Assembly (NCBI GenBank): GCA_033439255.1
Contig: CM065890.1
Location: 558,001 to 622,000, forward strand
Direction of reading: 5' to 3'
From: Hericium rajendrae
Taxonomy: Eukaryota; Basidiomycota; Agaricomycetes; Russulales; Hericiaceae
Length of the DNA stretch: 64,000 nucleotides
Shown here: positions 21,093-31,087 of the stretch, one piece after another
Layout: the number at the start of each line of letters is the position of its first letter
Numbering within the stretch: the first letter of the stretch is position 1
Made by a program: the position numbers and the translations under genes
The notes under the pieces: model-generated
What the model was told of the DNA's origin: nothing
Database searches by the model: none
What the model saw: only the letters and a program-made list of their open reading frames with translations

Positions 21093-24000
21093 GATGGCCG
21101 AATCGTCTTGAGGCCCAGGCGTTGGCGTGCGCGCTCGATGGAAACGTGTTCGTCTTCGACCTCTTCAATGGAAGGACGAGGGCTACTCGGCGTGATATCA
21201 CTGCGCGTGTGCATAGTGACGTCCGCCGTCTGCGTTGTGGCGGAGCGCAGCGGGCCCATGGGGGTCACTGTGTCCTCACGACGCAATTGACTACGTGGCA
21301 GGCTATCGATAGCTTCGATAGCTTCCCGTAACCCAGCGTTCACCAATACTTCATTTGGGAGTGCTGGATGGGTGCGGAGGGTGCGGGCGACGATCACGCT
21401 GGCGGTGGCCAATGTGTCGTTGTAGCCCTGGGAGTATTTCTGTCGGCCCACGTCTGTGTGGTGGAACTCGGCGAGTTCGTACCCCTGGTGGTCAACGTCC
21501 CGAGCTGATTCGCAGTGTAACACATACTGCAGGCAGGTGCTACATCCTTGGGCATGGACAATCCCATAATTGGTGTCCCACATCCAATCATTGGGATGTG
21601 ACGGCATTCGGCCCGTCAGGCGCATGGTTTGCTGCCGGTCGTATACATACTGTTGTCGTATGTTTATGACGTGACCGCGCCAGTCGCAGTTGAGGGCATC
21701 GGCGAACGCGGTAAAGGGCATACCGTCGTCACCACGGTCCTCTAGCAGTTCGTGGTCCGTCGGCGGCATGTCTCGCCCACTCGGCGGAGTGTTTGCCTGG
21801 TGTAGGATTGGTTCGGAGAGGCGACTGGTACCTAAGGCCGTACTGTGCCTCAAAGTATGTGCTGTTGCACGAGTGCCCACCCTCTGGGTCGATTCTACAC
21901 CCGGACGCCGTGTCCAGTGGGCAGAATCGTCTTCGTGGGTTTCGTCGTCCGAGGAGTCGTCGAAATCCGTTAGGTGCGGCATGTCGTCATCCTCGGACGA
22001 AGACTGTGAGTCGGTGATGATGCGCATGGCGGCGAGACGCATGCTAGCAAACTGCATGTGGTCATCGCTGTCATCGTTCGAACCGCGATCGCGTTCATAG
22101 TCCTCAGCGTATTCGGTGCCTGAGGAGTCATACGCATTGTCCAGTGGAATTGACGCGTCAGAAAATTCCTCATTCTCTGGCATGTCTCGGTCCTCCTCGG
22201 CGGCGGAATGGGGTTCCTGTTCAGGTGACCCCTCTTCCGAACGGTCATCAAGAATGCGAGCCGCGAACACACGTTGTCGGTCTCGGGTGCTACTACAATT
22301 CTGACCGTATTTGGGGCACTTCGGGTCATTAGCGAAGTGCTGGGCTGATCCGCAACTGAAACACCGAAGTGGTTCTTTGTTGTTGGGTCGAGTGTCATTC
22401 GTCGATGGGCGATTCGATTCGCCGGGGGTTCGTGTGGACGTGGATGGCCGGGTCATTACCCGGGCCGACGTCGTTGCCGATGAGTTGGGTTTGTCGCTCG
22501 TCTGCGTGGCCGGACGGCTGTCGGCATGTCTACGCGATTCCTGCGGTGTGAACCGCACCTTGGGTTTGTCGCGCGACACAAACTCCGTTCGTCGTGCACC
22601 AGGCGGGCTTGTGGTCGGGGTTAGGTGATTGGTACCAGCCCGGCCACTTGCTGCCTCGCGGTGGGCGTGGACCAATTCTTGGCCCTCCTCTACGCGTAGA
22701 GCAGCATCTAGCACATCCTGTACGGTGCTATGCTCGGCGGAGACCTCTCGGTTGGTGAATATCGCGGTAATGATATCCTCCAGGAGGCCGCTGATGAATT
22801 GCTTCTTAAATGTGTAGTCGCTGGGAGCCTCGATTAAGCGCGATGCTCGGCATTTCATTTCATTGAAAAATGCAGTGACTCCTCGCCTACGGGAATATCT
22901 GCAATGGATCCATCGCTCGTACGCTTGTATTGCGGTGGCCTTGTGGATGAATCGCGTGTGTAACGTGATTATTGCTTCTTCGAACGTCCAATGGACCTTC
23001 GAGCGGTATGGGTCCTCGATCTCCGATGCATACCATACTGCCGCATCGCCGGTCAGTATGGTTCCAAGATAGTTTAGACGGGAGACGTCGGATGCGACTC
23101 CCGTCATGTAACTAATACGCATCCATCGGAGTAAGGCCGCAAGCCATATGTCAAATACTTCTAGGTCGTCTTGACCTCCGTATTTTTCCGGCGGGGGTAA
23201 TTTAACATGTTTGGCATGAGTTGGGATTACCGTAGGGGGTTCATCTCCTACTCTGTCTCGTATCATTTCGATGATGCGGGTCAGTACGCCTTGTTGTGTA
23301 TAGGTCAGAGCAGTGGGCGCTCCCTGGATCACTGCGTGTGTCCCGGTATGGTGTCCCACTGCACTGGTCGCATGGCCACCCGTGGTGGGTGCCATCGTAC
23401 TATACAACTGGTTCACCATAGATGGCTGTGGAGCCGGGGTGGTTCCCCGATTCCCAGTCGAGTGTATTGTGGGCGCACTCGCGGGGAGGTTCGATGGCCT
23501 AGCCACCGAGCCTCCTTGATTACTGCTGAATCCCGCTACCACCGCTGCAATCTTGGGTTGCATTGGGGGGGCGGTGCTGCCTCGTCGTGAGTTTTGTGGC
23601 GCCGCACTCTCCCGTCGAGTAGTTTGCAGGTTGACTACCTCATACTCGTGAGTGGAGTGAAGAGTTAGTCGTCCCTGGGCATGAGCCCCAGCCTCGTGAT
23701 TTGTCGATAGGCTGTAGCTGCTGTCCGACCGGGGAATATTCTCGGTCGGGCCTTTGGGTGCTTTGTATCCGGCGGGAAGTCGTCGTTCTTGAAACGCTCG
23801 CTCCACCTCTTCCTGGTGACGAGTGATTCGCTGACTGGCTGCCAGTCGGACCTCATACTGGTGATCGGTCTCGTTGTCACGTTGTGGACCGTCCAGGTTT
23901 TCCTGCACTGCGCTGATGTTGGCATCGGCCTTCATAGTGTTGACGGTGCTCTCAAAGATCGTGCGGTCATCTAGGAAAGGGGTGGCAGCTCTATCGCTCG

Positions 24001-24532
24001 CCTTCCCTTTTCCCTTGCTACGGCTACGCGATCGCGCACGTTCGGACGTTCCAGTCCGTCGGCCGTCTGTCAACTTCGTTATGAAGTAACGGATCTTGGC
24101 TTTTTCTTCATTGAATAACTTGAAGGCGTCCAGCGCCGCGTCCTGGATCCCGGTCATACGTTCGAGGCCTTCATTGATCCTGTCCACGAAAGATGCATTG
24201 AGTTCCGGCTCGCTTTCCTCACGCGGGGCGGTGTTGTCTAAATACTCAAGTTCATTCCCCTCGTTGTCGGGGAATGACTCAGCGTCGTCCCGGTCACGTT
24301 GATCTGCGACCGGGGTGGACTGTGCGACGTCCTGTGGCAAAGCGAACGTTCTGTCGGCCTCAATCTCGTCCTCTGTTGGGGAGGACGTGGTGGGGATGTT
24401 TTGGTTGCCCGGTATAACCGGGGCGAGGAATCCAGGCATATCCTGGGTTCCGCCCGATGGTGCAGACTCGTCGGCGGTGATTTTATCCACCGTCGCTCGA
24501 GACTGCGCTCGGGTAAAGGGCTTGGGTGCCAT
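20942..24532 (-). CDS. gag: Gag polyprotein of Gypsy-2 (1196 aa)
   Basis: Large Gag, intact from ATG 24532, 54 nt inside the 5' LTR. An acidic, Ser/Glu-rich N-terminus is followed by a basic RARSRSRSKGKGKAS patch near residue 165. The retrotransposon gag domain lies around residues 455-620 (KLPPPEKYGGQDDLEVFDIW, WYASEIEDPYRSKVHWTF, RGVTAFFNEMKCRA). A variant zinc knuckle, CFSCGSAQHFANDPKC, near residue 715 has six rather than four residues before the last Cys. A C-terminal extension of about 450 residues is acidic (SSSEDDDMPHLTDFDDSSDD) and then unknown (GHVINIRQQYVYDRQQTMRL, CSTCLQYVLHCES). The size is well above usual Ty3 Gag. Pol is entered by -1 frameshift near the end of this ORF. Confidence 0.9.
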   Translation of the reverse strand: MAPKPFTRAQSRATVDKITADESAPSGGTQDMPGFLAPVIPGNQNIPTTSSPTEDEIEADRTFALPQDVAQSTPVADQRDRDDAESFPDNEGNELEYLDNTAPREESEPELNASFVDRINEGLERMTGIQDAALDAFKLFNEEKAKIRYFITKLTDGRRTGTSERARSRSRSKGKGKASDRAATPFLDDRTIFESTVNTMKADANISAVQENLDGPQRDNETDHQYEVRLAASQRITRHQEEVERAFQERRLPAGYKAPKGPTENIPRSDSSYSLSTNHEAGAHAQGRLTLHSTHEYEVVNLQTTRRESAAPQNSRRGSTAPPMQPKIAAVVAGFSSNQGGSVARPSNLPASAPTIHSTGNRGTTPAPQPSMVNQLYSTMAPTTGGHATSAVGHHTGTHAVIQGAPTALTYTQQGVLTRIIEMIRDRVGDEPPTVIPTHAKHVKLPPPEKYGGQDDLEVFDIWLAALLRWMRISYMTGVASDVSRLNYLGTILTGDAAVWYASEIEDPYRSKVHWTFEEAIITLHTRFIHKATAIQAYERWIHCRYSRRRGVTAFFNEMKCRASRLIEAPSDYTFKKQFISGLLEDIITAIFTNREVSAEHSTVQDVLDAALRVEEGQELVHAHREAASGRAGTNHLTPTTSPPGARRTEFVSRDKPKVRFTPQESRRHADSRPATQTSDKPNSSATTSARVMTRPSTSTRTPGESNRPSTNDTRPNNKEPLRCFSCGSAQHFANDPKCPKYGQNCSSTRDRQRVFAARILDDRSEEGSPEQEPHSAAEEDRDMPENEEFSDASIPLDNAYDSSGTEYAEDYERDRGSNDDSDDHMQFASMRLAAMRIITDSQSSSEDDDMPHLTDFDDSSDDETHEDDSAHWTRRPGVESTQRVGTRATAHTLRHSTALGTSRLSEPILHQANTPPSGRDMPPTDHELLEDRGDDGMPFTAFADALNCDWRGHVINIRQQYVYDRQQTMRLTGRMPSHPNDWMWDTNYGIVHAQGCSTCLQYVLHCESARDVDHQGYELAEFHHTDVGRQKYSQGYNDTLATASVIVARTLRTHPALPNEVLVNAGLREAIEAIDSLPRSQLRREDTVTPMGPLRSATTQTADVTMHTRSDITPSSPRPSIEEVEDEHVSIERARQRLGLKTIRPSCAAAPWTQPKKGRNPGRVGCTMRIYDTHPARNNLRGTGIKTRPSQPRLL
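21047..21065 (-). promoter_or_regulatory. -1 frameshift signal A AAA AAG plus stem-loop, Gypsy-2
   Basis: In the gag frame the - strand reads CCA AAA AAG GGG AGG. The heptamer (21059-21065) is a canonical slippery sequence, and the pol frame is exactly -1 and overlaps gag for about 120 nt past this point. GGGG (21056-21059) can pair with CCCC (21047-21050) across AGGAA, immediately 3' of the heptamer, followed by further GC-rich sequence. Function is inferred. Confidence 0.7.
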
Positions 24533-24586
24533 TGGTTCTGATTGCGCCAGAAATTGGGTAATTTGAAGCGGTGGTGTTCAAAAAAG

Positions 24587-24766
24587 TGTAACAAAGACAC
24601 TTTTCGCACTACTTCACACCTGGGATGAACAGGATCCACGTTACCCAACGGGGTAGGGATGGATTGCACGTTACAGGTATGGATGTAGTTGTTGAAAAGG
24701 TAAAGAGACAGCGCCGGCCCTGCCGGCGCTGTGGACCCATAGCATACAAACACATGCAAACGTCTC
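24587..24766 (-). repeat. 5' LTR of Gypsy-2, part 1
   Basis: 180 bp matching 13977-14156. The rest of the LTR is at 27752-27856, giving 285 bp in total after removing a 2-bp TC duplication made by TIR element 2. Confidence 0.92.
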
Positions 24767-24801
24767 CATCTGAAAAATTTGTCAGTGATACATAGCTCTA
24801 T

Positions 24802-24956
24802 CTACTGTACTTTTACGACCAACTGTTCATGCGTGGCTGATTTTTCAAAGGTTGAGGTTGACCGATGCTCCCCGATAATTAATCGGAGCTCATCGGCACT
24901 CTCAGATTTTTTGGCATGTGACGCGTGACGAACAGTTGGTCGTAAAAGTACAGTAG
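24802..24956. mobile_element. 155-bp MITE nested in TIR element 2
   Basis: Perfect 27-bp inverted ends starting CTACTGTACTTTTACGACC. TCTA lies next to both ends (24797-24800 with one extra T, and 24957-24960). There is no coding capacity. The internal GATAATTAATC is palindromic. Confidence 0.8.
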
Positions 24957-25634
24957 TCTACATAGATCTCCTAGCTTCATAGTATCGCCCTTTATTGTAT
25001 AGCCCACATAGCTAAAGAGAGATGCTATGTAGTGCTATGAAGCTCAAAGGTGATGCTATGGAGTGCTATCATAGCTATCATAGCTATCATAGCTACCTAT
25101 GAAGCTATCATATGGTACTTAGCTATCATACCTATAAGAGCTATGTCAGTTGCATATGCTATGATTGATAGATAGATTTAGTACATCTATGTAAGATATA
25201 AAATCTATCAGCAATATACAAATTTGTTTAAAATCAAGACTAGACAAGCTATGCAACAGCCTTTAAATCCTGACTCATTATTAATTATAAAAGCAAAAGT
25301 TTAAATAAATTCAAAAGCATTATATTTATTATTTAATATAATATAACATATGATAAATGTATACTACAACATCAACATTGATTACAATCTGAACATTAAA
25401 AACCTTACCAATACCTACAAAGATAACAAATCATGAAACAAACGACTGCTTACAAATAAACAAAAAGCGAAATACAATCTATTGGAAAACATAAATAGTT
25501 AGCTATAAAAATAAGTTAAGAAGACTATAACAGACGAAGACTTACCAAAATAAGATAAAAGCGAAATTGCAGCCCATAAGACTAAAACAAAGTAAGCAAG
25601 GCATAAGCATAGACTACAAAAGAAATATGAAGAG

Positions 25635-25736
25635 ACTTACCGAAAGTCTTAGCCAACAGAGAAGCTTGCGCGGAATGAGAAGGGATGGTGGGGGTTGAAG
25701 AGAGAGAGAGAACGCGCGTCGTGCGAGGGTTATATA
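25635..25736 (-). promoter_or_regulatory. TATA promoter-like block and splice donor in TIR element 2
   Basis: On the - strand TATATAA (25730-25736) is followed by a CT-rich leader and GTAAGT (25635-25640). It is colinear with 9202-9311 of element 1, so the arrangement is conserved between two copies. Confidence 0.5.
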
Positions 25737-26210
25737 GGTGAGCGCGGGTTTGCCCGGCGGAGCCCCAAATGTGGCTGCCGGGACGCGGCCCGGGCACCGT
25801 GTCAGACGCCAAGTGCCAGATCTCATTAACTTCGTTCCGCATCCCAGTAGCTTATAGTATGCTAGTTAGACATGTGTCTCATTCGATCGAGCGATATAGA
25901 AATACTCTGAATATCTGCTTTTTTTCAGAATTGTTTCGATTTTATTTGGTTTACTAAGTCGAGACACACTCGAACTCACGCGTTCACTAATGTAGCCGCC
26001 GAACGCGCGTCGATAACTCGTTCGACTTGTTGCTCTCGGTCCTCCGGCAGTGAGCACGCTCCTCTCACTCTCCCCTTCCTCTCTTCCCTTCCCTCTTCAC
26101 TATTTGTTGCTCCTCCTCAACTTGAAGGATACGACGGGTTTGTAAGGGCTAGAGGGCTCCAGGTGCGTAAATAAAGCTTTTATCTCGTTGTACAGTAATC
26201 GACTAATCTT

Positions 26211-26242
26211 GAGAGTCTCGCTCGTCATCGAGCGAGACTCTC
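26211..26242. repeat. Perfect 14-bp-stem hairpin in TIR element 2
   Basis: The arms GAGAGTCTCGCTCG (26211-26224) and 26229-26242 pair perfectly around TCAT. The counterpart is the 8722 hairpin of element 1. Confidence 0.8.
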
Positions 26243-26651
26243 GTTTTTACTAGTTCTTCGATACTCCACGACCCCCTGCGTGCCCTTCGACATCCCATCT
26301 CACCTCTCGCGCACCGTCCGCGCCTTTTCCCTCCCCACGCCTTCTCCCCCTGCGCCTTCGACAACTCACTCCTGCGCCGCCGACATGTCATTCCACGGCC
26401 TCGCCACGGACCCCCGTCTGTCTGCCGCAGCCCGCGGGTGCGCGGACATCCCGGTACGTCATCCCTTGCGGTATCAACGGGCCTCGTCCCACGGCACAGA
26501 GCGCCACAACGCGTGGGGGTTCCCACCGACTCGCGCTAGGCCAACACCACGCCCGGTCACCCCCAACACCCACGCACGGGCACTCTCAGCACTCGCACAC
26601 GCGGTCTCAAGAGCGTGGCTGCGTCCCGTGGATGGCCAGCAAGGCGAACGC

Positions 26652-26681
26652 CGAGTCTCGTTGCTATGGCAACGAGACTCG
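26652..26681. repeat. Perfect 13-bp-stem hairpin in TIR element 2
   Basis: The arms CGAGTCTCGTTGC (26652-26664) and 26669-26681 pair perfectly around TATG. The counterpart is the 8592 hairpin of element 1. Confidence 0.8.
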
Positions 26682-26689
26682 ACAATTGC

Positions 26690-27350
26690 GTCGTGCGACC
26701 ACGTACTGCGCCGCCTGCTCCCTGCATGCCCGTGCGTGCACGGCTCCGACGTCACGCCAGCGCAAGGCCACGCACACCTGCATGCGGGGCTGCTGGGTAC
26801 GTGCGCATGCTGGCGCACGGCCCCGCCGCCCTGCGCGCGTACGGTACGCATGTCGTGAGACCCCAGCCCAACCTGCACAGACTCAACGACCTAGGCATGG
26901 CCGCAGCCCGTGTGCGTGCAACCCGCACGCCTCACACGTGGCCGGCAGCGTATGCACGTTTGCCAACGCACGCCCCTGACTGCCGCACATGCGAGCATAC
27001 CCCGACTACGCGCGCATGCCCATGTACGGCCCTGCCGACTCCGCAAGGGCGCGCCGTTGGGTGCAGGGCCCTGCCGTCTCCCACACGGCCTTATCGTAGG
27101 CGCAAGGCCCGCGCACGACCCCCCGCGATACACTCGCTGCCGCGCACGCAGCGCACGGTCCCGCCATCTCGCGTACGGCCGCGCCGTCTGGTATAGGGCC
27201 GTGTCGCCTTGCGCACGGCCTTCGCGATGCGCGCATGGCCGCCGTCTCTTTGTCATGTGTGTAGCCGGTGTGCATGTGCGTGTCGGCCCTGCCTATGTGC
27301 ACACATTAGCACATGGCCCAGCTACATTCGCCCCGCCTTCGACTTCGACA
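26690..27350. repeat. GC-rich non-coding core of TIR element 2
   Basis: Rich in GCGCACGGCC-like words, about 65-70% GC, with overlapping Arg/Ala/Thr-rich ORFs on both strands and no recognisable domain. It corresponds to the core at 7590-8560. Confidence 0.5.
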
Positions 27351-27749
27351 ATGTGTGACTAGTCATCACTCATTGTCTACCTTAGTTTTTACTTACCCAA
27401 CTTCTAGTATAGTAGAACTGCTTTCTATTTGTATTCTAGAGTCTATAATATAAGATATCTTGAACCCATACATGTGGCTTGGGATACTCTTACCTCAATA
27501 TACCTTTGGGGTCTAGGTATGCCATGGTAGGGATCATAGCATTGATAGCAACACTATGATGTTACATAGCTGCCATAGCTGCCACTAATAACAACATAGC
27601 TCTATATATCCTCCACCAACAGCTATGGAAGCTATGGTAGATCTCATAGAGCTATATAGCTGTGCTGTCAAAGCACATAGGGGTCATAGCACTACCATGA
27701 GAATCATATTGTTGGCTGAGAGCTATGTAGAAAACAGATTTTTCAGATG

Positions 27750-27856
27750 TCTGCTGACACATAGTCCGGGACCTCCCTCCCGGACTCCCTTGATCCTACT
27801 AAGTCGTGACCTCTCGTGCACGCCTCCTTGCGCGCGTAGTAAGGCGCCGCCTTACA
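27750..27856 (-). repeat. 5' LTR of Gypsy-2, part 2
   Basis: Matches 14157-14261 with one CpG-type change (CTCGTGCACG against CTCGCGCACG) and includes the 9-bp hairpin and the terminal palindrome. It is flanked on the right by GAGTG. Confidence 0.92.
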
Positions 27857-28442
27857 GAGTGGACAGGTTCTTGACTGGGGGCTTATTCAGGGTGCAAGAG
27901 GGAGGGCAGCGAGTCATGTCGACACGACGAGAGACCCAATCAATTTCAGGGTTGTGTTCCTGTAACCAATCGGTCCCAAGGATAATGTCATAGTCGCCAA
28001 TGTCAACGAGATAGAACTCAGCTGTCTCCTCATGGAAGGACGTCGAGTCCTTGGTGTAAATGCAGATGTTCTGGTTGACTGAATAGCGGACCCAGCCCAT
28101 GATGTTTTCAGAGTTGTCCACGTTGCGAACGGGAAAGGGTTTAGGGAGTTTCTTGAGGGGGAACTGGTGTTTCTTGGCAAACTCGGGGTGCATAATGATG
28201 CCTTCTGCACCACTATCGAGAAGTGCCTCAGCGTCGATTTGTTTCTTGATCGGGGCAGTGATAATCTTGGCCTGGAGCGTAATGGACAGTGTCTGACGGT
28301 TGGGCATGATAGCGGACATGCGCAAAGACGATGGATACGATTGCTCACAGGGGTCGGATAGTACAGAGAATCGATTCAATGGATCAAAGAAATGTTTCTT
28401 GCCACCCACGGACGACGTGACCGGGGGGCGCTTTAAAAACCC
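27857..28442 (-). pseudogene. pol: Pol, Gypsy-1 copy D, N-terminal part (protease)
   Basis: Runs from the slippery heptamer at 28436-28442 through the aspartic protease (ALLDSGAEGIIM, near residue 65). It is cut at 27857 by Gypsy-2 after ...KPPVKNLST. The reading frame itself is intact here. Together with 10413-13976 it makes up one pol gene. Confidence 0.9.
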
Positions 28443-29422
28443 TCAACCATGTCCTTCAATGCAGCCTTCACCTCTTTCCTCTCCTTCTCGCTCAAGTCCT
28501 TCAACTGCGATGATAAATCGGCGATGGACCTGTTGATGGCGGGGACAGCGAGGGTGGCGGCTGCATCTTCTGGAGCTACTCCCGGGGCAGAGCCGGTTTC
28601 TAGCACTCGGACACGAGGGATTGGGGCACGGGGGTTGGAGTCGGCATTGAGGGGGCAGTGGCGGAAGCCATGGCCCTTCTGGCAGCAGCGGAAGCAACCA
28701 CCCTCACGCCTGAGGCACTCACGGTCAGGCTCTGAGAGTTTGGGCAGTTGGGCGCCTGTAGCAGCAACTGTGCGGGATCGGCCAGTAGATGTGGACTGAG
28801 GGGGGCGAGTGCTCACCGAGGTGCGCCCAGTTGTAGGGCGGGGACTCTGGAACCGGGTGCACATGAGGTAGGCAGCATTCCTGTCACGGGCCCTCGCCTT
28901 CCACTCAGCCAGGGTGGTGGGCGTTGGGTAGCTGCGCTGGCAATCATCCCGTAGGGCACTGTTGAGGCCATGCAGGAACCAGTCGATCAGGGCCACATCA
29001 TTGTAGCCGGTGCGAGGAGCGAAGGACTCGAACTCGGTGATGTAGTCAACTACCGGGCGCGTACCCATCTGGAGGGTCTGGATGGCATGGGAGGCGTCCT
29101 TGGAGTCATCAAGGGGGGAGAAGTCCAAGTTGAAGCGAGTTCGAAGGGCGGTGAGGTTGGCGTAATGGGGAACGTGAGCTGGAGATGTGTTTGCAGCCAC
29201 GAGATCGTCGTCCTCAAGGATCTCCTCGACACGCTGGGTGGCCCACTGGCCAGCAATGGGGCCCTGGCAGAGGTCAAGAAAGAGGGAGATCTGGGCAGTA
29301 TCCTCTTTATACCTGACAGAGTTGGCACGAAGGTATAAGCAAATACGCAGCTGGAATTCCTTGGACTTGGAACGATCTCCCTCAAAGGGAGCAGGTTTGA
29401 CGCCAATCTCAGGGTTGGACAT
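28433..29422 (-). CDS. gag: Gag polyprotein, Gypsy-1 copy D
   Basis: 329 aa, full length, closest to copy C (PAPFEGDRSKSKEFQLRICL, LRANSVRYKEDTAQ). The zinc knuckle reads CFRCCQKGHGFRHC, so the CCHC spacing is kept with an extra Cys. It ends with the conserved TTT TAA and slippery site. Confidence 0.88.
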   Translation of the reverse strand: MSNPEIGVKPAPFEGDRSKSKEFQLRICLYLRANSVRYKEDTAQISLFLDLCQGPIAGQWATQRVEEILEDDDLVAANTSPAHVPHYANLTALRTRFNLDFSPLDDSKDASHAIQTLQMGTRPVVDYITEFESFAPRTGYNDVALIDWFLHGLNSALRDDCQRSYPTPTTLAEWKARARDRNAAYLMCTRFQSPRPTTGRTSVSTRPPQSTSTGRSRTVAATGAQLPKLSEPDRECLRREGGCFRCCQKGHGFRHCPLNADSNPRAPIPRVRVLETGSAPGVAPEDAAATLAVPAINRSIADLSSQLKDLSEKERKEVKAALKDMVEGF

Positions 29423-30664
29423 GTCGATGGACGGTTGGACAGGGGGGGCGGGGGCGATGATTGGTTTGACGTTGACGGTGGATGTCGATGCAACAGCGGC
29501 AACGGGTGGAGCAGGTGAGGGGACTGGTACTGGGGTAGGCGTTGAAACAGGTGGTGGTAGTGGGGCCCGAAGGGTATCGAGGCGGGTAGCTTGTTGCTGA
29601 GCGAGATTCTCTATAACTGCCTGAGAGAGTGCAAGTTCTGCAGTGGTTAAGAAGAGGGTACTGGCCTGCCAAAACCACAGGTCACTTTCGTCTACGAGGC
29701 TGGGTCGCCAACTGACTACAAGCCGATTGGTGTCGGAGCGGTATGCGTAGTAGTTGTTGGTTACCGGGTTGAAGGTAATACCTGGGGGAACAACAAGTGG
29801 TGTGGTGCGAGCAGGGGGAGAATCTGCACTAGAAAGGGCAATGGTGGGAAGCGGTGGGGTAGTGGGGTGTTGACGGCGGTGTTCTGTAGCTGCGACGTCG
29901 AAGTCGTTAAGCTCGAGGTCCTCCTGATCGTCACGATCAGCGAAGTACCACTGTGCAGGACCGTCGTCGTCCTCGTCCGGAGTGTCGAAGTCTACTCGAA
30001 CGATGCCGGAAAGGGTGTAGATGAAGTATTCGTCGAGCGAGGCAAAGATGCCAAGTGGGTATGGTTCGGTGGTCTGGAAACGGGGGTCGGTGGGATCAAT
30101 GGTGAGGTCTAGAGGAAGTCAGCCATGACTGGGCGACGACCAAGAGCACAAGGGTACTACAGGGGATCCGAGTATTGGGTTCTGAGGAATCGGTGGCCGA
30201 GGCGTTCTCTGGCCCACACAGGCTCAGGCGAGGGTTCGGGGGTGAAGAGACCTAGTGTGCAAAAGGGGAACGAGGTCGATGGCAGGATACTTGCAGGGGA
30301 TCCTCGGTTGGGTTGGCGACAGTGGTAAGCGATGTCCGAGGCACCGAACGTGAATTCTTGCAAGTCGACGTCAAAGGAAACTCGAATTCGAACATATAAG
30401 GCAATGGAGATAGCACCTGCACGTGGTTTCCACGACCTCAATCGAAACCAAACTCCTTCGGCTTCCCAACGCTTCACAGCACAATAGCGGAGGAGGGGGA
30501 TGAGTGCGCTGCCCTCAATGGTGTTGGCGATGGGGAAGGGGAGATGAGGTTGATGGAATGGATGTCGAGATTCGGTGAAGATGTCGGCAGTGAAGGGTTC
30601 AAAGAAGAGAGGTATGATGGGCGATAGTAGGGAGGTGAGGCAGGTGTATGAGAGATTGTCCAGG
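29423..30664 (-). other. Leader and Gag N-terminal extension, Gypsy-1 copy D
   Basis: C-type leader between 5' LTR and gag. It contains the primer-binding site (30653-30662), the conserved 5' leader ORF and the second open segment leading into gag. A GTA insertion near 30156 creates an earlier stop in the first segment than in copies B and C. Confidence 0.7.
30653..30662 (-). other. Primer-binding site, Gypsy-1 copy D
   Basis: TGGACAATCT on the - strand, two bases inside the LTR edge. It is perfectly complementary to AGATTGTCCA within the LTR (30790-30799), the predicted transcript 5' end. Confidence 0.65.
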
Positions 30665-31087
30665 TGTCAAGACTCGGTCGTAGATAGCAGAGAACCACCC
30701 AAGTCACCAGCGATGATGGGAGCGAGAGAGCAGATAGCGACTAGCAGTGCAGTGACCTGTATTGGAGGTACAGTACGGTACAGACGAAATGGACAATCTA
30801 GGGAAATAGGCGAGCGACAGGGAGCCTATAAGTACTGGGACGACAATGGGAAAAGAACAATGGGCGCCATAACGGATCGAACAATAGAGTGAGAACAATG
30901 GTGGCCAAAAGGAGAACAATGGGAGGAAGAACAATAGGATGTCCCAAAGGGGAACAAGGGCGTGGGTGAAGGATAGCCCCAGGTCATGTGAGGAAGTGAA
31001 CATGTGATGGGGCTGCTGGAGCACATGACCGATGCGATGCCTTGATGGCAGAGAAGAAGGCGGAGAGAAATGGAGCGATCCGTGACA
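30665..31087 (-). repeat. 5' LTR of Gypsy-1 copy D
   Basis: 423 bp with TATA at 30827-30830 on the - strand and AGATTGTCCA 31 nt downstream. GACGG follows at 31088-31092. Confidence 0.93.

Larger units (their letters stand above)
24767..27749. mobile_element. TIR element 2, non-autonomous, 3.0 kb
   Basis: Ends CATCTGAAAAAT and its exact complement. It is flanked by a TC duplication (24765-24766 and 27750-27751), proven by comparison with the intact LTR at 13977. It is homologous to element 1 in the opposite orientation: AT-rich arm with CTATCATAGCT repeats, inverted TATA/donor block, two hairpins, GC-rich core with no credible ORF, and a second AT-rich arm. A 155-bp MITE sits near its left end. 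Confidence 0.82.
13977..27856 (-). mobile_element. Gypsy-2, Ty3/Gypsy element with extra ORF
   Basis: Minus-strand element with 285-bp LTRs (TGTAA/TTACA ends) and a perfect GAGTG duplication (13972-13976 and 27857-27861) in the pol of copy D. The order in its own sense is 5' LTR (split by TIR element 2), gag, pol in -1, an additional 828-aa ORF, polypurine tract, 3' LTR. The two LTRs differ at three positions that I can see, all CpG transitions, so the insertion is young. Confidence 0.94.
10094..31087 (-). mobile_element. Gypsy-1 copy D with nested insertions
   Basis: A minus-strand Ty3/Gypsy element with two LTRs (10094-10516 and 30665-31087, both 423 bp) and a perfect 5-bp duplication GACGG (10089-10093 and 31088-31092). 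Its 5' half is 27857-30664 and its 3' half 10517-13976; Gypsy-2 separates them. The 5' half (leader and gag) resembles copy C and the 3' half resembles copies A and B. The LTRs differ at only a handful of positions. Confidence 0.95.
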
